From Marsupella aquatica (lineage: Eukaryota; Marchantiophyta): 64,000 bases of DNA. This document shows positions 16,471-27,848 of the stretch, in pieces. The position numbers and the translations under genes were made by a program. The notes beneath the pieces are model-generated. The model did no database searches, had not been told where the DNA came from, and was given only the letters and a program-made list of their open reading frames with translations. The stretch spans positions 6,510,001-6,574,000 of the forward strand of contig OZ316897.1 in the NCBI GenBank assembly GCA_973895155.1, read 5' to 3'. Numbering within the stretch: position 1 is the first letter of the stretch; every line of letters begins with the position of its first letter.

Positions 16471-17189
16471 GAGACGACTCAGATCGACTCTTCCCCCTGA
16501 TTTTACTAGCCAAGGGGTCCACGAACTAATTAATAAAAGATGTTACACAAAAAATAACATTAAGTAAAAGATGTTAGTAAAGAAAAGATGACATTGTACA
16601 AACATTATCATTGCATAAAAGATGTTATGCACAAAACATTTGTGTGAAATACTATGGATGCAAAGACAATGTCATTGTGTAAATAATAAATTCATGTATA
16701 AGACATGCACCCCTCCCTATGTGCGTTAAATGCTAAGAAAATGTCATTCACCCATCAAAATGTAATAATATATGGTGTGCCTAAGTTTTGGTAATCACAC
16801 ATCAAAATTGTAATAATGTAATGGGTGAACCATCTAAGTAATTGTGTTTGATTTCATTCAATTAAATATTTTCTTATATTTTGTAGTCATTATTTTTTGT
16901 TGTGCATCCATGATGATACATTGAGGGCTCTCCTTGATCCTCATGAATGCAAGAACATTAGTTCTATTTCTTTTGACTTTTATCTCCACCCATTTTGATT
17001 CCTTTTGTGTGGAAAGGTTTCCACTCCTTTTGTTCTAAGTTGTAATTAATTTGCTCTTGGTTTTATGACTTCCTTTTATTGAGTACTTTTTATTGGCATT
17101 GCAATTTTGAATGATGACCACTGCAAAAAAGGTGTGACATGTTATTACTACCCCGATACATGTTATTACTAGCCCGATACTTGCAAGGT

Positions 17190-17515
17190 TGCACAAAAGA
17201 TGTTGAGGTCAAGATAGATGCCAAAGTGAGAAAAAGATATCAAGGTGAAACAGATGTTGATGTGGGAAAAAAAACCGAGGTGAGAAAAAGATGGAGAGGT
17301 GAGGAAAAGATGTAAAGATAAAGAAAAGATGTTGAGGAGAGAAAAGCTGTGGAGGGTGAGCGATAAATGTTGTGGTGAGAGAAAGATGTCAGGCTGAGAA
17401 AAGACGGCGAGATGAGAAAATATAAGATGTCAAAGTGAGAAAAAATGTCAAGGTGAGAAAAAATGTTGAAGAGAGAAAAAATGTTGAATGTGGAAAAAAT
17501 GTCGTGATAAGATAA
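17190..17515. repeat. Purine-rich degenerate minisatellite
   Basis: About 16-18 imperfect units of 17-21 bp follow GAGGTGAGAAAAAGATGT. Almost all purines are on the + strand. A 102-codon minus-strand frame through it (Phe/Ser/Leu-rich) is a by-product of the repeat, not a gene. Confidence 0.7.
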
Positions 17516-20500
17516 CCCATGCATTGCACATAGAAATTGAAGATGCAAGATAGGAAAAATTATAGTTTTTTAAAATTAATTTTTTTAGAGAATAAATAAT
17601 TTACAGTTTCTTTATATTCAGAGTTTTTAAAAATTCCAATGTTTTTTCAGAATTTCCAATTTAATATAAATCAATTAAATTATTTTTAAGTAAGTTTTTC
17701 ATCTTGGGCAAGTACGGCCAGGCTAAAGGGAAGCTTGGATGGACATTTATTTTGGATGGGGTATGTGGATAAATCTGTGTTAAAAACCAATGTTTGATGA
17801 AGGGTCAAAATTGGTTCACGCTTTTTTATTAGGGATTGGGCTAGGTACTATAGTGGTAAAACATGGTAGAGGGATTAGCAGTTCATATGCATGGATGATA
17901 CCAAAAGGACTCTAGTGCATTGTAGCTCCCTTGTCTTGTTTGGAGAGAGTGTCACTCTTTCCTTCACACTAAATATAAATATTTTTTGGTGTATTCGTTG
18001 GCTTTGTAAGATTCTTTACTTTTGGGGCCTGCAAATTCAAAAGAGGACCAATCTGTACAAGAGTGGGACCTTGTATTATAATTTTTTATGGATACCAGAT
18101 TGGTGACTACCCACCAATATAGTGCATGCATCTTGTGATCAGTTGTTGAAAAGATATGAAACAAATCAGAGAACAAACTACTATGTAAGTAAGCTGGAAA
18201 GAGGATATCATAGCTTATCCTCAAGCTTATCTCTTATGATCAAGGAACCATCACAAGAAAACTTGAGGTTAAGAACACTATTTTATTATGAAGAGATACT
18301 TAAATTGTTCTTCTCCTAGTCTAACGGTTTTTCTCGAATGTGTGAGGGGTTTAGGGTTTAGGGTTTACATTCATTTGACCCTCACCAATTCCTATAAACC
18401 ATGAAGAAGTTCCTCAGGTTTCTACTGGAAGACTGGACGCTACAGTGTCCTTGCTCTAAAGAATTTTCTCGTCCTCTGAAGATTGTACTTCAACTTGTAA
18501 CTAGAACTAATTTTCCGGAAAGTTGGGTGGTAGTTCTTAACAAGACTGCATAACATTACTAATTCAATTGTTCATGGCTATGGTAGAAGTGATCCCTGAT
18601 TGAGTGAACTTTTTCTACAGACTGGAAATAATGTAATAAGTTGGCAAACTCAAACAATGAAATAGAGCTAGCATTATTTAATTGTCTAATTTTTGCATAA
18701 TGCTAGAATATACCCATGAAGCCCACATTGTTCTGGGTTAAGTCTCGAGGAAATATGGAAGGTGAACCCAGTACATGTTAGTGCAAGTCATACAAACACA
18801 AGCTTTGTAGAGTAGCTTCTTGAGGCCAGCCGTGATTACGGGCCCAAGTCATATCTATGTGAGCTTCGTACAGTAGCTTCTTGAAATGAACACTCATTAA
18901 TTAGGGGTCCAGTAAGAGACTTTGGTACATTTGACAAATCTGCGGATTATACACTTCATCCCATAAGCTCTAACCATTGGAGAATTTAAAACGTTTTCAT
19001 GTGCAAGCACTTGTGTGAAATGTGCAAGAATTTGTGTGAAAGCTAGTGTGGGACTCAGGTGAAGACTTGTGTGGGATTGCATGCTTGGACGTTGGGTAAT
19101 GCACAAAAATGTGCATCTCATTCACACCATCAAATCTTACGTGGTCCACAACAGATCAAGTGTTGTAAATGAAAGGAAACATTTATACATACATGGCATG
19201 CCAAGGCATAATTAAAGTATATCTTCCATGGATCCATGTCATGCCAAAGTGGAAAACTACTACTAAGTACTTTAAAAAAAATGCTCTCTGAGTCAAAAGG
19301 AAGACAACTTTTAGTTACTGGCTAGGTGGTTTATTTGACAACTTCATCTAACTTGTACTACTGGAATTGACAAAACAGGCAAGTGCACACTTCACCAGGA
19401 TGGTTAGGCCATAAATGACTATGGTACACATATCAACCAGAGAACACAAGAACCTTTAAGTCAGGTTGGACTAGTCTAGAGTATTAGTAGCAACTTGTCA
19501 AGTGTTTTTGTGGGCAACAATCTCAAGAGCCTTTCTTGTGAGGACTCTAAGCGGATTGTAGAAGTGCCACACTCCCCCACCAATCTAGTTATAGGTTGTG
19601 CATTATAACCTATGAGATTCATTTGGCACTGTCTATGGTAGCTACAACAAATTTGAAATTTTCTTTCTCTATTTCCAAACCTAAGAGGAAAACCCAGAAG
19701 TCAAAGCCCGTATGGACTGATACATGTCTATGAAGCCCTCATGGAAAAGTCAAACTTGGATGGACTGGACTGAAACACAAATATGTTTTGTTACAGTTGT
19801 TTACCCTTCAGTCCATAAAGTACCCTGTCAGCAGCCACATCACCTCTTTGTTACAATTACCCTATCAATGGCCAGATCACCACTTGTGTCCTGTTGTTAA
19901 AAAAATCACCAAATCTGGTAAATCTTAATGACCAGATTAGTAATGATTGCAATTTGGTTCATTCTCCCAATAACTTTTTCACTCTGGATGGTTACTGCAT
20001 CCAAATTGTTATTCAACTCTTCCTTGGAATGTCATTTATGGCATTCATACAATCCACTGCCCGAGTCACACAAGCTTGTCTGATCCCCACTTTTGGGTGG
20101 GTATTGATGTAAAATTTTCTCGCCCTTGGTGGGTTTGGACTAGTTTTACCGCTGCAGATCTACCAGGAAATTTAATTTGTGGCCGGGAATGTTGTTCGGA
20201 ATCCTATATTTCAGAGACTGACTCTTGTTACAAGGAGTGCTTTAGAGTACTTTGCCATTGCAGAGTTGCTAGGAATTTTCAAATGTACACACAAAATGAG
20301 AACCATCAGTCTACTTGATCCAGGTTCAAATTTGACTTTCACTTGCAAACAATCTTCTTCCTGTAACAAAAATGCACGTAAAATACCAATTAGAACTTTT
20401 ACCATCAATTTGCACTCAGATTCTCTCATGATTACCTGTAAAGTGGTCAGTCTCTTTGTCAAATCCTTTGGGGAACATCACCGTCTAATGGGCACAAAAA

Positions 20501-20907
20501 AGCCCTCATTGCCTGGAAGGAGATTGCTGCTCCCAAAGCCTTGGGGGGACTCGGCATCTTGCCCTTCAAAGACCAAGCTCAAGCGTTGAAAATGCGACAC
20601 ATCTCCAAACTGATTGTTGGAGAAGACAGAGACTGGGTGAAAATGGCCAACAAGATTATCACAAAGGGGCTGAGATCTGGATCTCAAAAAAAAGAAAAGA
20701 AACAGTGGTCCACGACCTAAGCTTTGCTCTTGGACAAGGAGTTCACCATCAAAGGATCCCCCACACTGAAAGCGCTGCTGAAAGGGTGGACGGCTACCAC
20801 GCCATACTTGAACTTCAATTTTGGGATAGGGACACTGCCCGAGACTCTCACCACCGAACAAACGGTGCTCTTGTACTCTAGAAACAACCAGTTGAGCACA
20901 CAAGAAG

Positions 20908-21194
20908 CTCGGGGGGTTGACTATAAAAAATCTTAGGAACCACGTGCGATCCAAAATAGGTATTTTGGATAGAACTTAATTGAATTTTTAAAAAGCGTAG
21001 GAGGCAAAAGAAGGTATTCTAAACTCATGTTTATAGAATATTCGTTAATATATACAGTTTATAAAGTAAAATAGGTCATTAATATTAAAAATAGAGAATA
21101 TTCTTGGAATATTTTCTTTATAAAATAGGTCTATTTATATTAGACTAGGATCGCACGTGGTACCCCAAAATATACACTTAGTTAACCCCCCGAG
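20908..21194. mobile_element. hAT-like MITE inside the LINE
   Basis: This 287-bp element has terminal inverted repeats of roughly 43 bp, beginning CTCGGGGGGTTRACT and including CCACGTGCGATCC. It is flanked by a perfect 8-bp duplication, ACAAGAAG, at 20900-20907 and 21195-21202. An 8-bp duplication points to the hAT superfamily. The interior is AT-rich and non-coding. Excision with one TSD copy rejoins the LINE frame (...STQE|GIDLR...). Confidence 0.85.
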
Positions 21195-21354
21195 ACAAGA
21201 AGGCATTGACTTGAGGACCTATCTGGCCCGTCGCAAAATCAAGGGGATCAAGGACCTGTGGAATTCTCAGGACGGCTGGATTGACGAAGAAACCCTGCAC
21301 TCCAGGGTGCGCAACAACAGACCACGAGGATCTGCTGCCTTCAATGCCTTCTAC

Positions 21355-21775
21355 TGTTGAGCATAGACGACGATCGCAACGGCAAGCCCATGAACCATCC
21401 AACGCACAATAGTCGACACAAGAGATACGTGGTTCACCTCCTTGAGGCTACGTCCACGGGAACACACAAGAGAGCTTTACTGAACTCTAAGCCCGTCGGC
21501 TATACCGAGTCTCCACAGTGTAAGCTCTCCCTATCTCTCAAGTGGCTCCATAACAATGAGCCTTGGTTCTACCTCTCCAAGCACACATGCCTCTTATGAT
21601 ATAGTGTGCAACTGAGTTGTACCTAACCACATAGTTGTACCTAATCACGTAGTTGTACCTAATCACATAGTTGTACCTAATCACGTAGTTGTACCTAACC
21701 ACGTAGTTGTACCAACCCACGTTGTTGTACCAACCACGTCATACCTAACCTAGACGTAAGAGTAAATACCCAACA
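21355..21775 (-). repeat. Copia LTR, 3' copy
   Basis: 421 bp, TGTTGAGC...CCCAACA on the + strand. The R/U5 part resembles the LTR at 1738-2081, but the U3 part is different and contains an 18-bp tandem array. It differs from the other LTR by one C/T near 21476 and one C/T in the array. Confidence 0.93.
21615..21739 (-). repeat. 18-bp tandem array in LTR U3
   Basis: There are six full 18-bp units of AGTTGTACCTAAYCACRT and a seventh partial one. The same array is in the other LTR at 27688-27812. It lies in U3, upstream of the expected transcription start of the element, so an enhancer-like role is plausible but inferred. Confidence 0.85.
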
Positions 21776-21786
21776 ATCTTCCCCTT
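21776..21786 (-). other. Polypurine tract
   Basis: AAGGGGAAGAT on the element strand lies directly next to the 3' LTR. This is the expected primer position for plus-strand DNA synthesis. Confidence 0.8.
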
Positions 21787-21966
21787 GACTCTGGTCTAGG
21801 GGAGAGTAATACTGCCAATGTATATGATCCCTCAGCGGGAAGTTCTGGACAGAAACCAAACCGGTTTCCCTCTCTAACTAGAGCAAACCAGAACTAAGCC
21901 GTAGCCTAATACATAGGAATGAGGAAGAACATATATCAGTAATTACAATGAATGTTTAAGAAAACT

Positions 21967-24900
21967 CTACTTGTGATGCAATTGCAAAACTTGCAATACG
22001 TCACGGTGTCTAGAGAAACTCTCCAAAGGAATCACTTTGGTAAATGCGTCAGCCGGGTTGAGTTTACCATCAATATTGACTAGCTCAAACAAATTATCAG
22101 ACACAGCCTGCCTGATAAAATGGTACCTGACGTCAATGTGCTTCACTCTGCTGTCCATCACCTGGTTCACAGCAAGGTGGAGCGCACTTTGACTATCACA
22201 ATGGAGCTTCACATTCCCCTGTGGCAATCCCATTTCAGTGATAAGTCTATCCAACCAAATCGCTTCCTTTGCTGCTTCCGCAGCTGCAACATACTCCGCT
22301 TCTGTAGTAGACTGAGCAATACACTTCTGCAAAGTAGACCTCCAACTTATGCATCCACCGCCAAGTGTGAACACGTATCCTGTTGTTGATCTCCTTCGGT
22401 CCAAATCTTGTCCATAGTCAGAATCTACATAGCCAATCAATGATCTAGCATTCTTTGCATTCGCATCAAATAAAAGACCATGATCCACGGTACCCTTCAA
22501 GTACCTGATAATCCACTCACTGCTTCCCAGTGTACCTTCCCTGGATTCGACATGTACCTGCTCACCTTGCCCATAGCCATGGCAAGATCAGGTCTAGTGC
22601 AAGTCATCAAATACATGAGACTCCCCACTGCCTTGTCATATGGAACCTTTGACATCAACCCCTTCTCTGTGTCATCCGTAGGACAGAACGCTGATGATAA
22701 CTTGAAGTGTGGAGCCAACGGGGTACTTACTGGCTTGCTATTCTCCATGTTGAACCTTGCAATTACCTTCCTCGCATAACTGCTCTGCGTCAACCATAGC
22801 TTGCCAGCCTCCAAGTCCCTAGTGATCTCCATACCCAAAATCCTCTTAGCTGGCCCTAAGTCCTTCATCTTAAACTCTGCACTAAGCAGTGCCTTGAGCT
22901 TAACAATCTCAGACCTATCCTTGGCTGCAATTAGCATGTCATCCACATAAAGTACTAAAACAATGAACCCAAAGACAACATTCTTCACCGATTTCAAATA
23001 CACACAAGGGTCAAATACACTTCTGTGAAAACCTTGTGACCGAATCCAATCGTCAAACCGCTTGTTCCACTGTCTTGGTGACTGCTTCAACCCATACAAG
23101 GATTTCAGCAATCTGCAAACCAATTCCTCCTGTCCTCTCTTCACAAAACCTAGTGGTTGTCTCATGAAGATCACCTCTTCCAATGTGCCATAGAGGAAAG
23201 CTGTGACAACATCCATCTGATCTAGGAGCAGACCAAACATTACAACAAGTACACACAATAGTCGTATTGTAGAGTACTTAGCAACTGGTGAGAAGACCTC
23301 ATTGTAATCCACACCTTTCTCTTGTGTGAATCCCTTTGCTACCAATCTAGCCTTGTAGACCTTCGATCCACCTCCTATGGAATTATCCTTCAGCTTGTAA
23401 ATCCACTTGCTGTCCACCACTTGCTGACCCTTAGGCAGCTTAACAAGCTCCCAAGTTTTGTTGTCCTTTAGTGACTGCATCTCCGTTTGCATTGCTGCAG
23501 TCCACTTCTGCTTCTCTTTTGAAGCACTTGCCTCATGAAATGAAGAAGGTTCTCCTTCTTCCAAAATTAACGCATCACCCTCATCATCAGCTGTAAAATC
23601 ATCCTCTTGCAGTTGAGATGAATCAACCCATTGTCCATACCTTGATGGAGCGCGTACAGTGCGACCAGATGTTCTTCTAGCCGATGACTCCGGTTGATCT
23701 GCGTGTGCTGGTACAATTTGAAGCTCAACAGCATCCACTTGTTGCTCACCAGCATCAACAAACTCCTCTGGTTCCTCTGGCATAGGAACCAGCTCCATAA
23801 TTGGAGCAACTCCTTCTCTCCGGTCATGCACCTCATAACCAATCTCCCCCTCAACGAGATCCGGGATAGGAGATTTTCCTTTGTCAGTACGGGAGACCTG
23901 AGTATTCTCCCCCTCCTTCAATAATCTGGATTCATTGAAGGAAACATCCCTACTGACAACGAGCTTACAGGCAATAGGATCCCATAGCCTATAGGCTTTC
24001 ACACCACTCTGGTACCCAAGAAAAACACATTTCCTGGAGGTAGGATCCAACTTGGTCCTATTCTGCTTTGGTGTGAGAGCATATGCATCACTTCCAAAAA
24101 TTACCAAGCCATGATAGTCTGCTTGCCGCTTATAGCGCATCTCAAACGGCGTTTTGAAATTGATAGCACTAGAAGGAGAAAGATTTACCAAATAAGTTGC
24201 GGTATTGACAGCTTCTGCCCAAAATTCTTGTGGTAAACCTTATTGGCTCAACATACTCCGTGACCGCTCCAACAGTGTCCGATTGAGCCTCTTAGCGACA
24301 CCATTCTGCTGCGGAGTATAAACTGTGGTGAGATGGCGAGTTATCCCCTGTTCTGAACAGTACTCTTCAAATTCCATTGAAGTGTACTCCCCGCCGTTGT
24401 CTGACCTCAGACTCTTCACCCTTGTATCCAAACACTTGATCGTGTTTCCAGTCTGATTCTCCACCTGGGCCTTCCACTTCTTAAAAATGGACAAGACATC
24501 AGACTTATGCATCATGAAATAAATCCACACAAATCTTGAGTAATCATCAATAAATGATACATAGTACAACTTTCCAGAGTGTGAGGGAGTCGGGGATGGA
24601 CCCCACACGTCACTATGTATGTACTCAATAACCGCTTTGGAACGATGAGTTCCAACACCAAAAGCACGACGATGCTGCTTTCCAAGAATGCAATGCTCAC
24701 AAAACTCTAATTTACAAGATTGCAAATCAGAAATGAGTCCATTCTTCCGTAAGATAGCCAAACCCTTCTCACTCATGTGGCCTAGCCGTGAATGCCACAG
24801 TTGAGTCATCTCCTCGTGAGACTTGGTTACATTGGCCTCTCCACATACAGTATTACCCTGTAACACATACAAATTCTTTTGTCTACTCCCCTTCAAAATC

Positions 24901-25234
24901 ACTGTCTCTCCCGATCTGACTTGAAGTTCACCATCAATAACGCTCCATTGATGACCATTTGAATCCAACACACCGAGTGAAATCAGATTCTTACGCATGC
25001 CAGGTACATACCTGACTCCGGACACTATGCGCACAGCGCCATCAAACATTTGAATCTTCACAGACCCAATTCCCTCAATTTGACAGGAGTGATCATTTCC
25101 CATCAGAACTGAACCGTTTGAAACAGAGTAAGAACTGAAAAACTCACGAATGTAACAAATATGAAAAGAGCAAGCACAATCAAGAATCCACACATCATCT
25201 GCTCTCCTAGATGACGTGCACAGGGCATACCCCC
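21967..25234 (-). pseudogene. Copia pol (protease, integrase, RT, RNase H), broken
   Basis: In order from 25234 there is a protease-like LDCACSFHIC, where D-C-A replaces the usual D-S/T-G/A. Then comes the integrase HHCC zinc finger (H..H...CEHCILGK) and the DDE core (SDVWGP, RSDNGGEY). RT follows with FLYGTLEEV, YVDD and SLYGLKQSPRQW, then RNase H (DSDYGQDLD, STTEAEYVA). Breaks are an extra base near 25230 that shifts the pol start, a TAA at 24240-24242 where the sister copy has TCA, and a one-base deletion near 22515. The third integrase acidic residue, 35 residues after the Asp of DNGGEY, is Lys (24291-24293). Confidence 0.92.
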
Positions 25235-25238
25235 GGCT

Positions 25239-26273
25239 TCATAAAACATACTCATCATTGAGTAAATCAGCTTCTCCATCAGCCCTAGCCACATTTGCCG
25301 ATGAAGTTTCCGCTGCCTTTCCCTTACAGTCTCGCTTGAAGTGTCCAACTTGGTTGCACTTCCAACATGTCACCTGCCTCCTCTGAGGGGATTTACCCTT
25401 GGACTTAGATCTGGATTTAGATCTAAACTGGGTTCTACGGTCCCCAGTTGGTCGCTGCATACTCCTCCCACGGTTAACATTGAGGGCAGCACCAGATGAT
25501 GAAGGCTGTGACGTGATGTGCATTTTCTGCTGAAGATCATCACTAAGCAGAGAACTTACCACGTCATTGTATGAAATGGTATCCCTATCACGATGCAACA
25601 ACACTCGTGATAGGGACTGGTAAGATGGAGGCAATGAACTAAGAAGCTGCAGAGCCTTCGTCTCATCATTCAAAGTCTCCCCAAGGTTTTCCAAGTCAAC
25701 GACCATGTCGTTGAAAGCATCCACATGGTCTTGCAACTTCGTACCAGATTCCTTCATCCTGAAACTCATCAGTTTGTAGGAAGTGTAGAGCCGGTTCGAC
25801 AACTCCTTGCGGTGATACTTGCTCTGCAATTCCGCAAACAAGGACATGCAATCCTTATGTGCACCTAACTGCTTGATGATGGGAGGCATGAGATAGAGTG
25901 TAACACACCACACTCCCTGCTCCTGCATGCGGTCCCATTGTTTCTCATCAACATCGTCTTCACGAGGGCTCAGCAGTTGGCCCATCCCTGACGCATAAAG
26001 CACTCCCTTCACCTGCTTCTCCCATAGCAAGTAGTCAGAGCGCCCATCATACTTTGTCACTTCATACTTGGGTCCCCCAAGCTTGAAAGTCCCCATCTTC
26101 TTCTTTACCGTGAGCTCCGGTAGTAGTACTGCTTCCTCCATCACACGCCGCACCAGTGATGGTATCGGTGTCACGTACTCTTCCTCCTGCTCCTCTCTCT
26201 GCCCCTGAAACCTCCGCGGTGATCCTCGTGCTTCAAGTTCCACGTCTTCGAAAAACTCCTCCGAATCACTCAT
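25239..26273 (-). CDS. Copia Gag, intact 344-residue ORF
   Basis: This is the structural protein of the retrotransposon, which packages its RNA in virus-like particles. The frame is open from ATG 26273 to TGA 25239. It has an acidic N terminus (MSDSEEFFEDVELE), a UBN2-type capsid region, an Arg/Ser-rich stretch, and an intact CCHC zinc knuckle (CWKCNQVGHFKRDC) near residue 305. The stop overlaps a pol ATG as ATGA. It is the only full-length protein left in this element. Confidence 0.88.
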   Translation of the reverse strand: MSDSEEFFEDVELEARGSPRRFQGQREEQEEEYVTPIPSLVRRVMEEAVLLPELTVKKKMGTFKLGGPKYEVTKYDGRSDYLLWEKQVKGVLYASGMGQLLSPREDDVDEKQWDRMQEQGVWCVTLYLMPPIIKQLGAHKDCMSLFAELQSKYHRKELSNRLYTSYKLMSFRMKESGTKLQDHVDAFNDMVVDLENLGETLNDETKALQLLSSLPPSYQSLSRVLLHRDRDTISYNDVVSSLLSDDLQQKMHITSQPSSSGAALNVNRGRSMQRPTGDRRTQFRSKSRSKSKGKSPQRRQVTCWKCNQVGHFKRDCKGKAAETSSANVARADGEADLLNDEYVL

Positions 26274-27413
26274 ATGAGAAAGTCACAAAAAATGTTGTTT
26301 TTCACAACTTCTCAAAAACCTCGAAACTCAACACCGCCGCGTAGCCCACAAAGCTAGGAGTCCAATACTGAAAACCAAAATCAAAATCGAAATTTGACGG
26401 AAAAGTTATTCAAATTTTGGTCGAGGTGGGTAAAACCTTGGGAAACTCCCCCGTTTTGACCACCTCAGGGAATAACCGAAATACCAAGTACAACCCGTTG
26501 TCGGAATTGCGATGTGATTGGTGTGCTGCATTGCCAACTTCAATGGCTACGACCTCGCCAAAAAATAACCAAAAAAATTACCGTTCGGCGGATGAAATCT
26601 TTGTCGGACGGTCAAAAAATAGCTCTCTGGTTTTTTGGAATATTCTATGACCCTTGTACAGGCCCTGTGGGAATTTTGGAAGAACAATCGAGGGGCTGAC
26701 ATGTGTCCTCGAACCCCCAAAACCCCCTACCACCCTTCGTCGTCGAAATCTGGTCGCGCGCGCAGAAAATACACACGGCAGAATGTACCCCTCGACACCA
26801 AACGCAAGATATCTCACTCGGGTTTTGACGAAATCAAGATCCGATTTCAGATTTGGAAACTAGACTCCGAGGCGATGAAGATCGATATAAGAAGCACCCA
26901 AAACGAGGAAAGAACGAGGGAGAAAAAAATTGGTAAAGATGACAGATTTCTCTCAATTGCCATAGCCAATTTCGAATCAGTTTTTCAAAGAGAAAAAAAT
27001 GGTACCTTGTCAACAACGAATGTTGATCAATTGCACTTGGTGTCGTCACCAAGTCCAACAAGGTAATTGATTTTGCTTAGCCTTCCTCTTTGCATCAAAG
27101 AGCCAATCCCGGACTCAAAAACAATCGTCTTGCCTCAATCTCTCCGTTGAGTCAAAACACTTGACGCTTCTCCCTCCGAGTCGATTGCCAACTTTCTTCA
27201 CAAAATCCAGAACGACGAAAACTTAGATCTCTCTGCACCACAAGCTCCGTTCAACGATTTCTTCACACCGTTAGAAAGCTCTTGCCCTGATCTATCCGTT
27301 GAGCCCATAAACTCCAAGTTCCATGCGATGGAACTCTGGAAAATCCACCAACACTCAACGCTGGAAAAACCGTCATGAAATCCCGTCACGAACACACGTC
27401 ACCTCCCAAGCAT

Positions 27414-27425
27414 GCTCTGATACCA
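27414..27425 (-). other. Primer-binding site, initiator tRNA-Met
   Basis: On the element strand TGGTATCAGAGC lies two bases downstream of the 5' LTR, matching the 3' end of initiator tRNA-Met. An identical site is at 7219-7230. Confidence 0.88.
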
Positions 27426-27427
27426 AT

Positions 27428-27848
27428 TGTTGAGCATAGACGACGATCGCAACGGCAAGCCCATGAACCATCCAACGCACAATAGTCGACACAAGAGATA
27501 CGTGGTTCACCTCCTTGAGGCTACGTCCACGGGAACACACAAGAGAGTTTTACTGAACTCTAAGCCCGTCGGCTATACCGAGTCTCCACAGTGTAAGCTC
27601 TCCCTATCTCTCAAGTGGCTCCATAACAATGAGCCTTGGTTCTACCTCTCCAAGCACACATGCCTCTTATGATATAGTGTGCAACTGAGTTGTACCTAAC
27701 CACATAGTTGTACCTAATCACGTAGTTGTACCTAACCACATAGTTGTACCTAATCACGTAGTTGTACCTAACCACGTAGTTGTACCAACCCACGTTGTTG
27801 TACCAACCACGTCATACCTAACCTAGACGTAAGAGTAAATACCCAACA
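27428..27848 (-). repeat. Copia LTR, 5' copy
   Basis: This 421-bp partner of 21355-21775 has two substitutions. The adjacent TCTAC at 27849-27853 is the right-hand target duplication. Confidence 0.93.

Larger units (their letters stand above)
15064..20449. other. AT-rich intergenic region
   Basis: I find no supported gene here. The stretch contains a 193-bp tandem duplication near 16.2-16.5 kb, a purine-rich minisatellite at 17190-17515, and a short interstitial TTTAGGG run at about 18347-18366. The remaining small open frames look like chance in AT-rich DNA. Confidence 0.45.
21355..27848 (-). mobile_element. Complete young Copia retrotransposon
   Basis: The element is 6,494 bp with 421-bp LTRs (21355-21775 and 27428-27848) that differ at only two positions. 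The 5-bp duplication TCTAC at 21350-21354 and 27849-27853 is perfect. Its tRNA-Met primer-binding site (27414-27425) and polypurine tract (21776-21786) are intact. It lies inside LINE coding sequence. Despite its recent insertion, pol carries two frame breaks, a nonsense codon and a Lys in place of the integrase catalytic Glu, so it probably moved using proteins supplied by another copy. Confidence 0.95.

Noticed and set aside
17240-17548. 102-codon minus-strand Phe/Ser/Leu-rich frame
   Set aside because: It is a translation of the purine minisatellite; the residue pattern follows the repeat period.
21538-21720. Tyr-Asn-Val repeated peptide (and its copy at 27611-27793)
   Set aside because: It comes from the 18-bp LTR array read as protein. 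18 divides by three, so the frame stays open by chance.
21615-21739. CRISPR-like regularly spaced repeat
   Set aside because: Units are head-to-tail with no spacers and lie inside a plant LTR.
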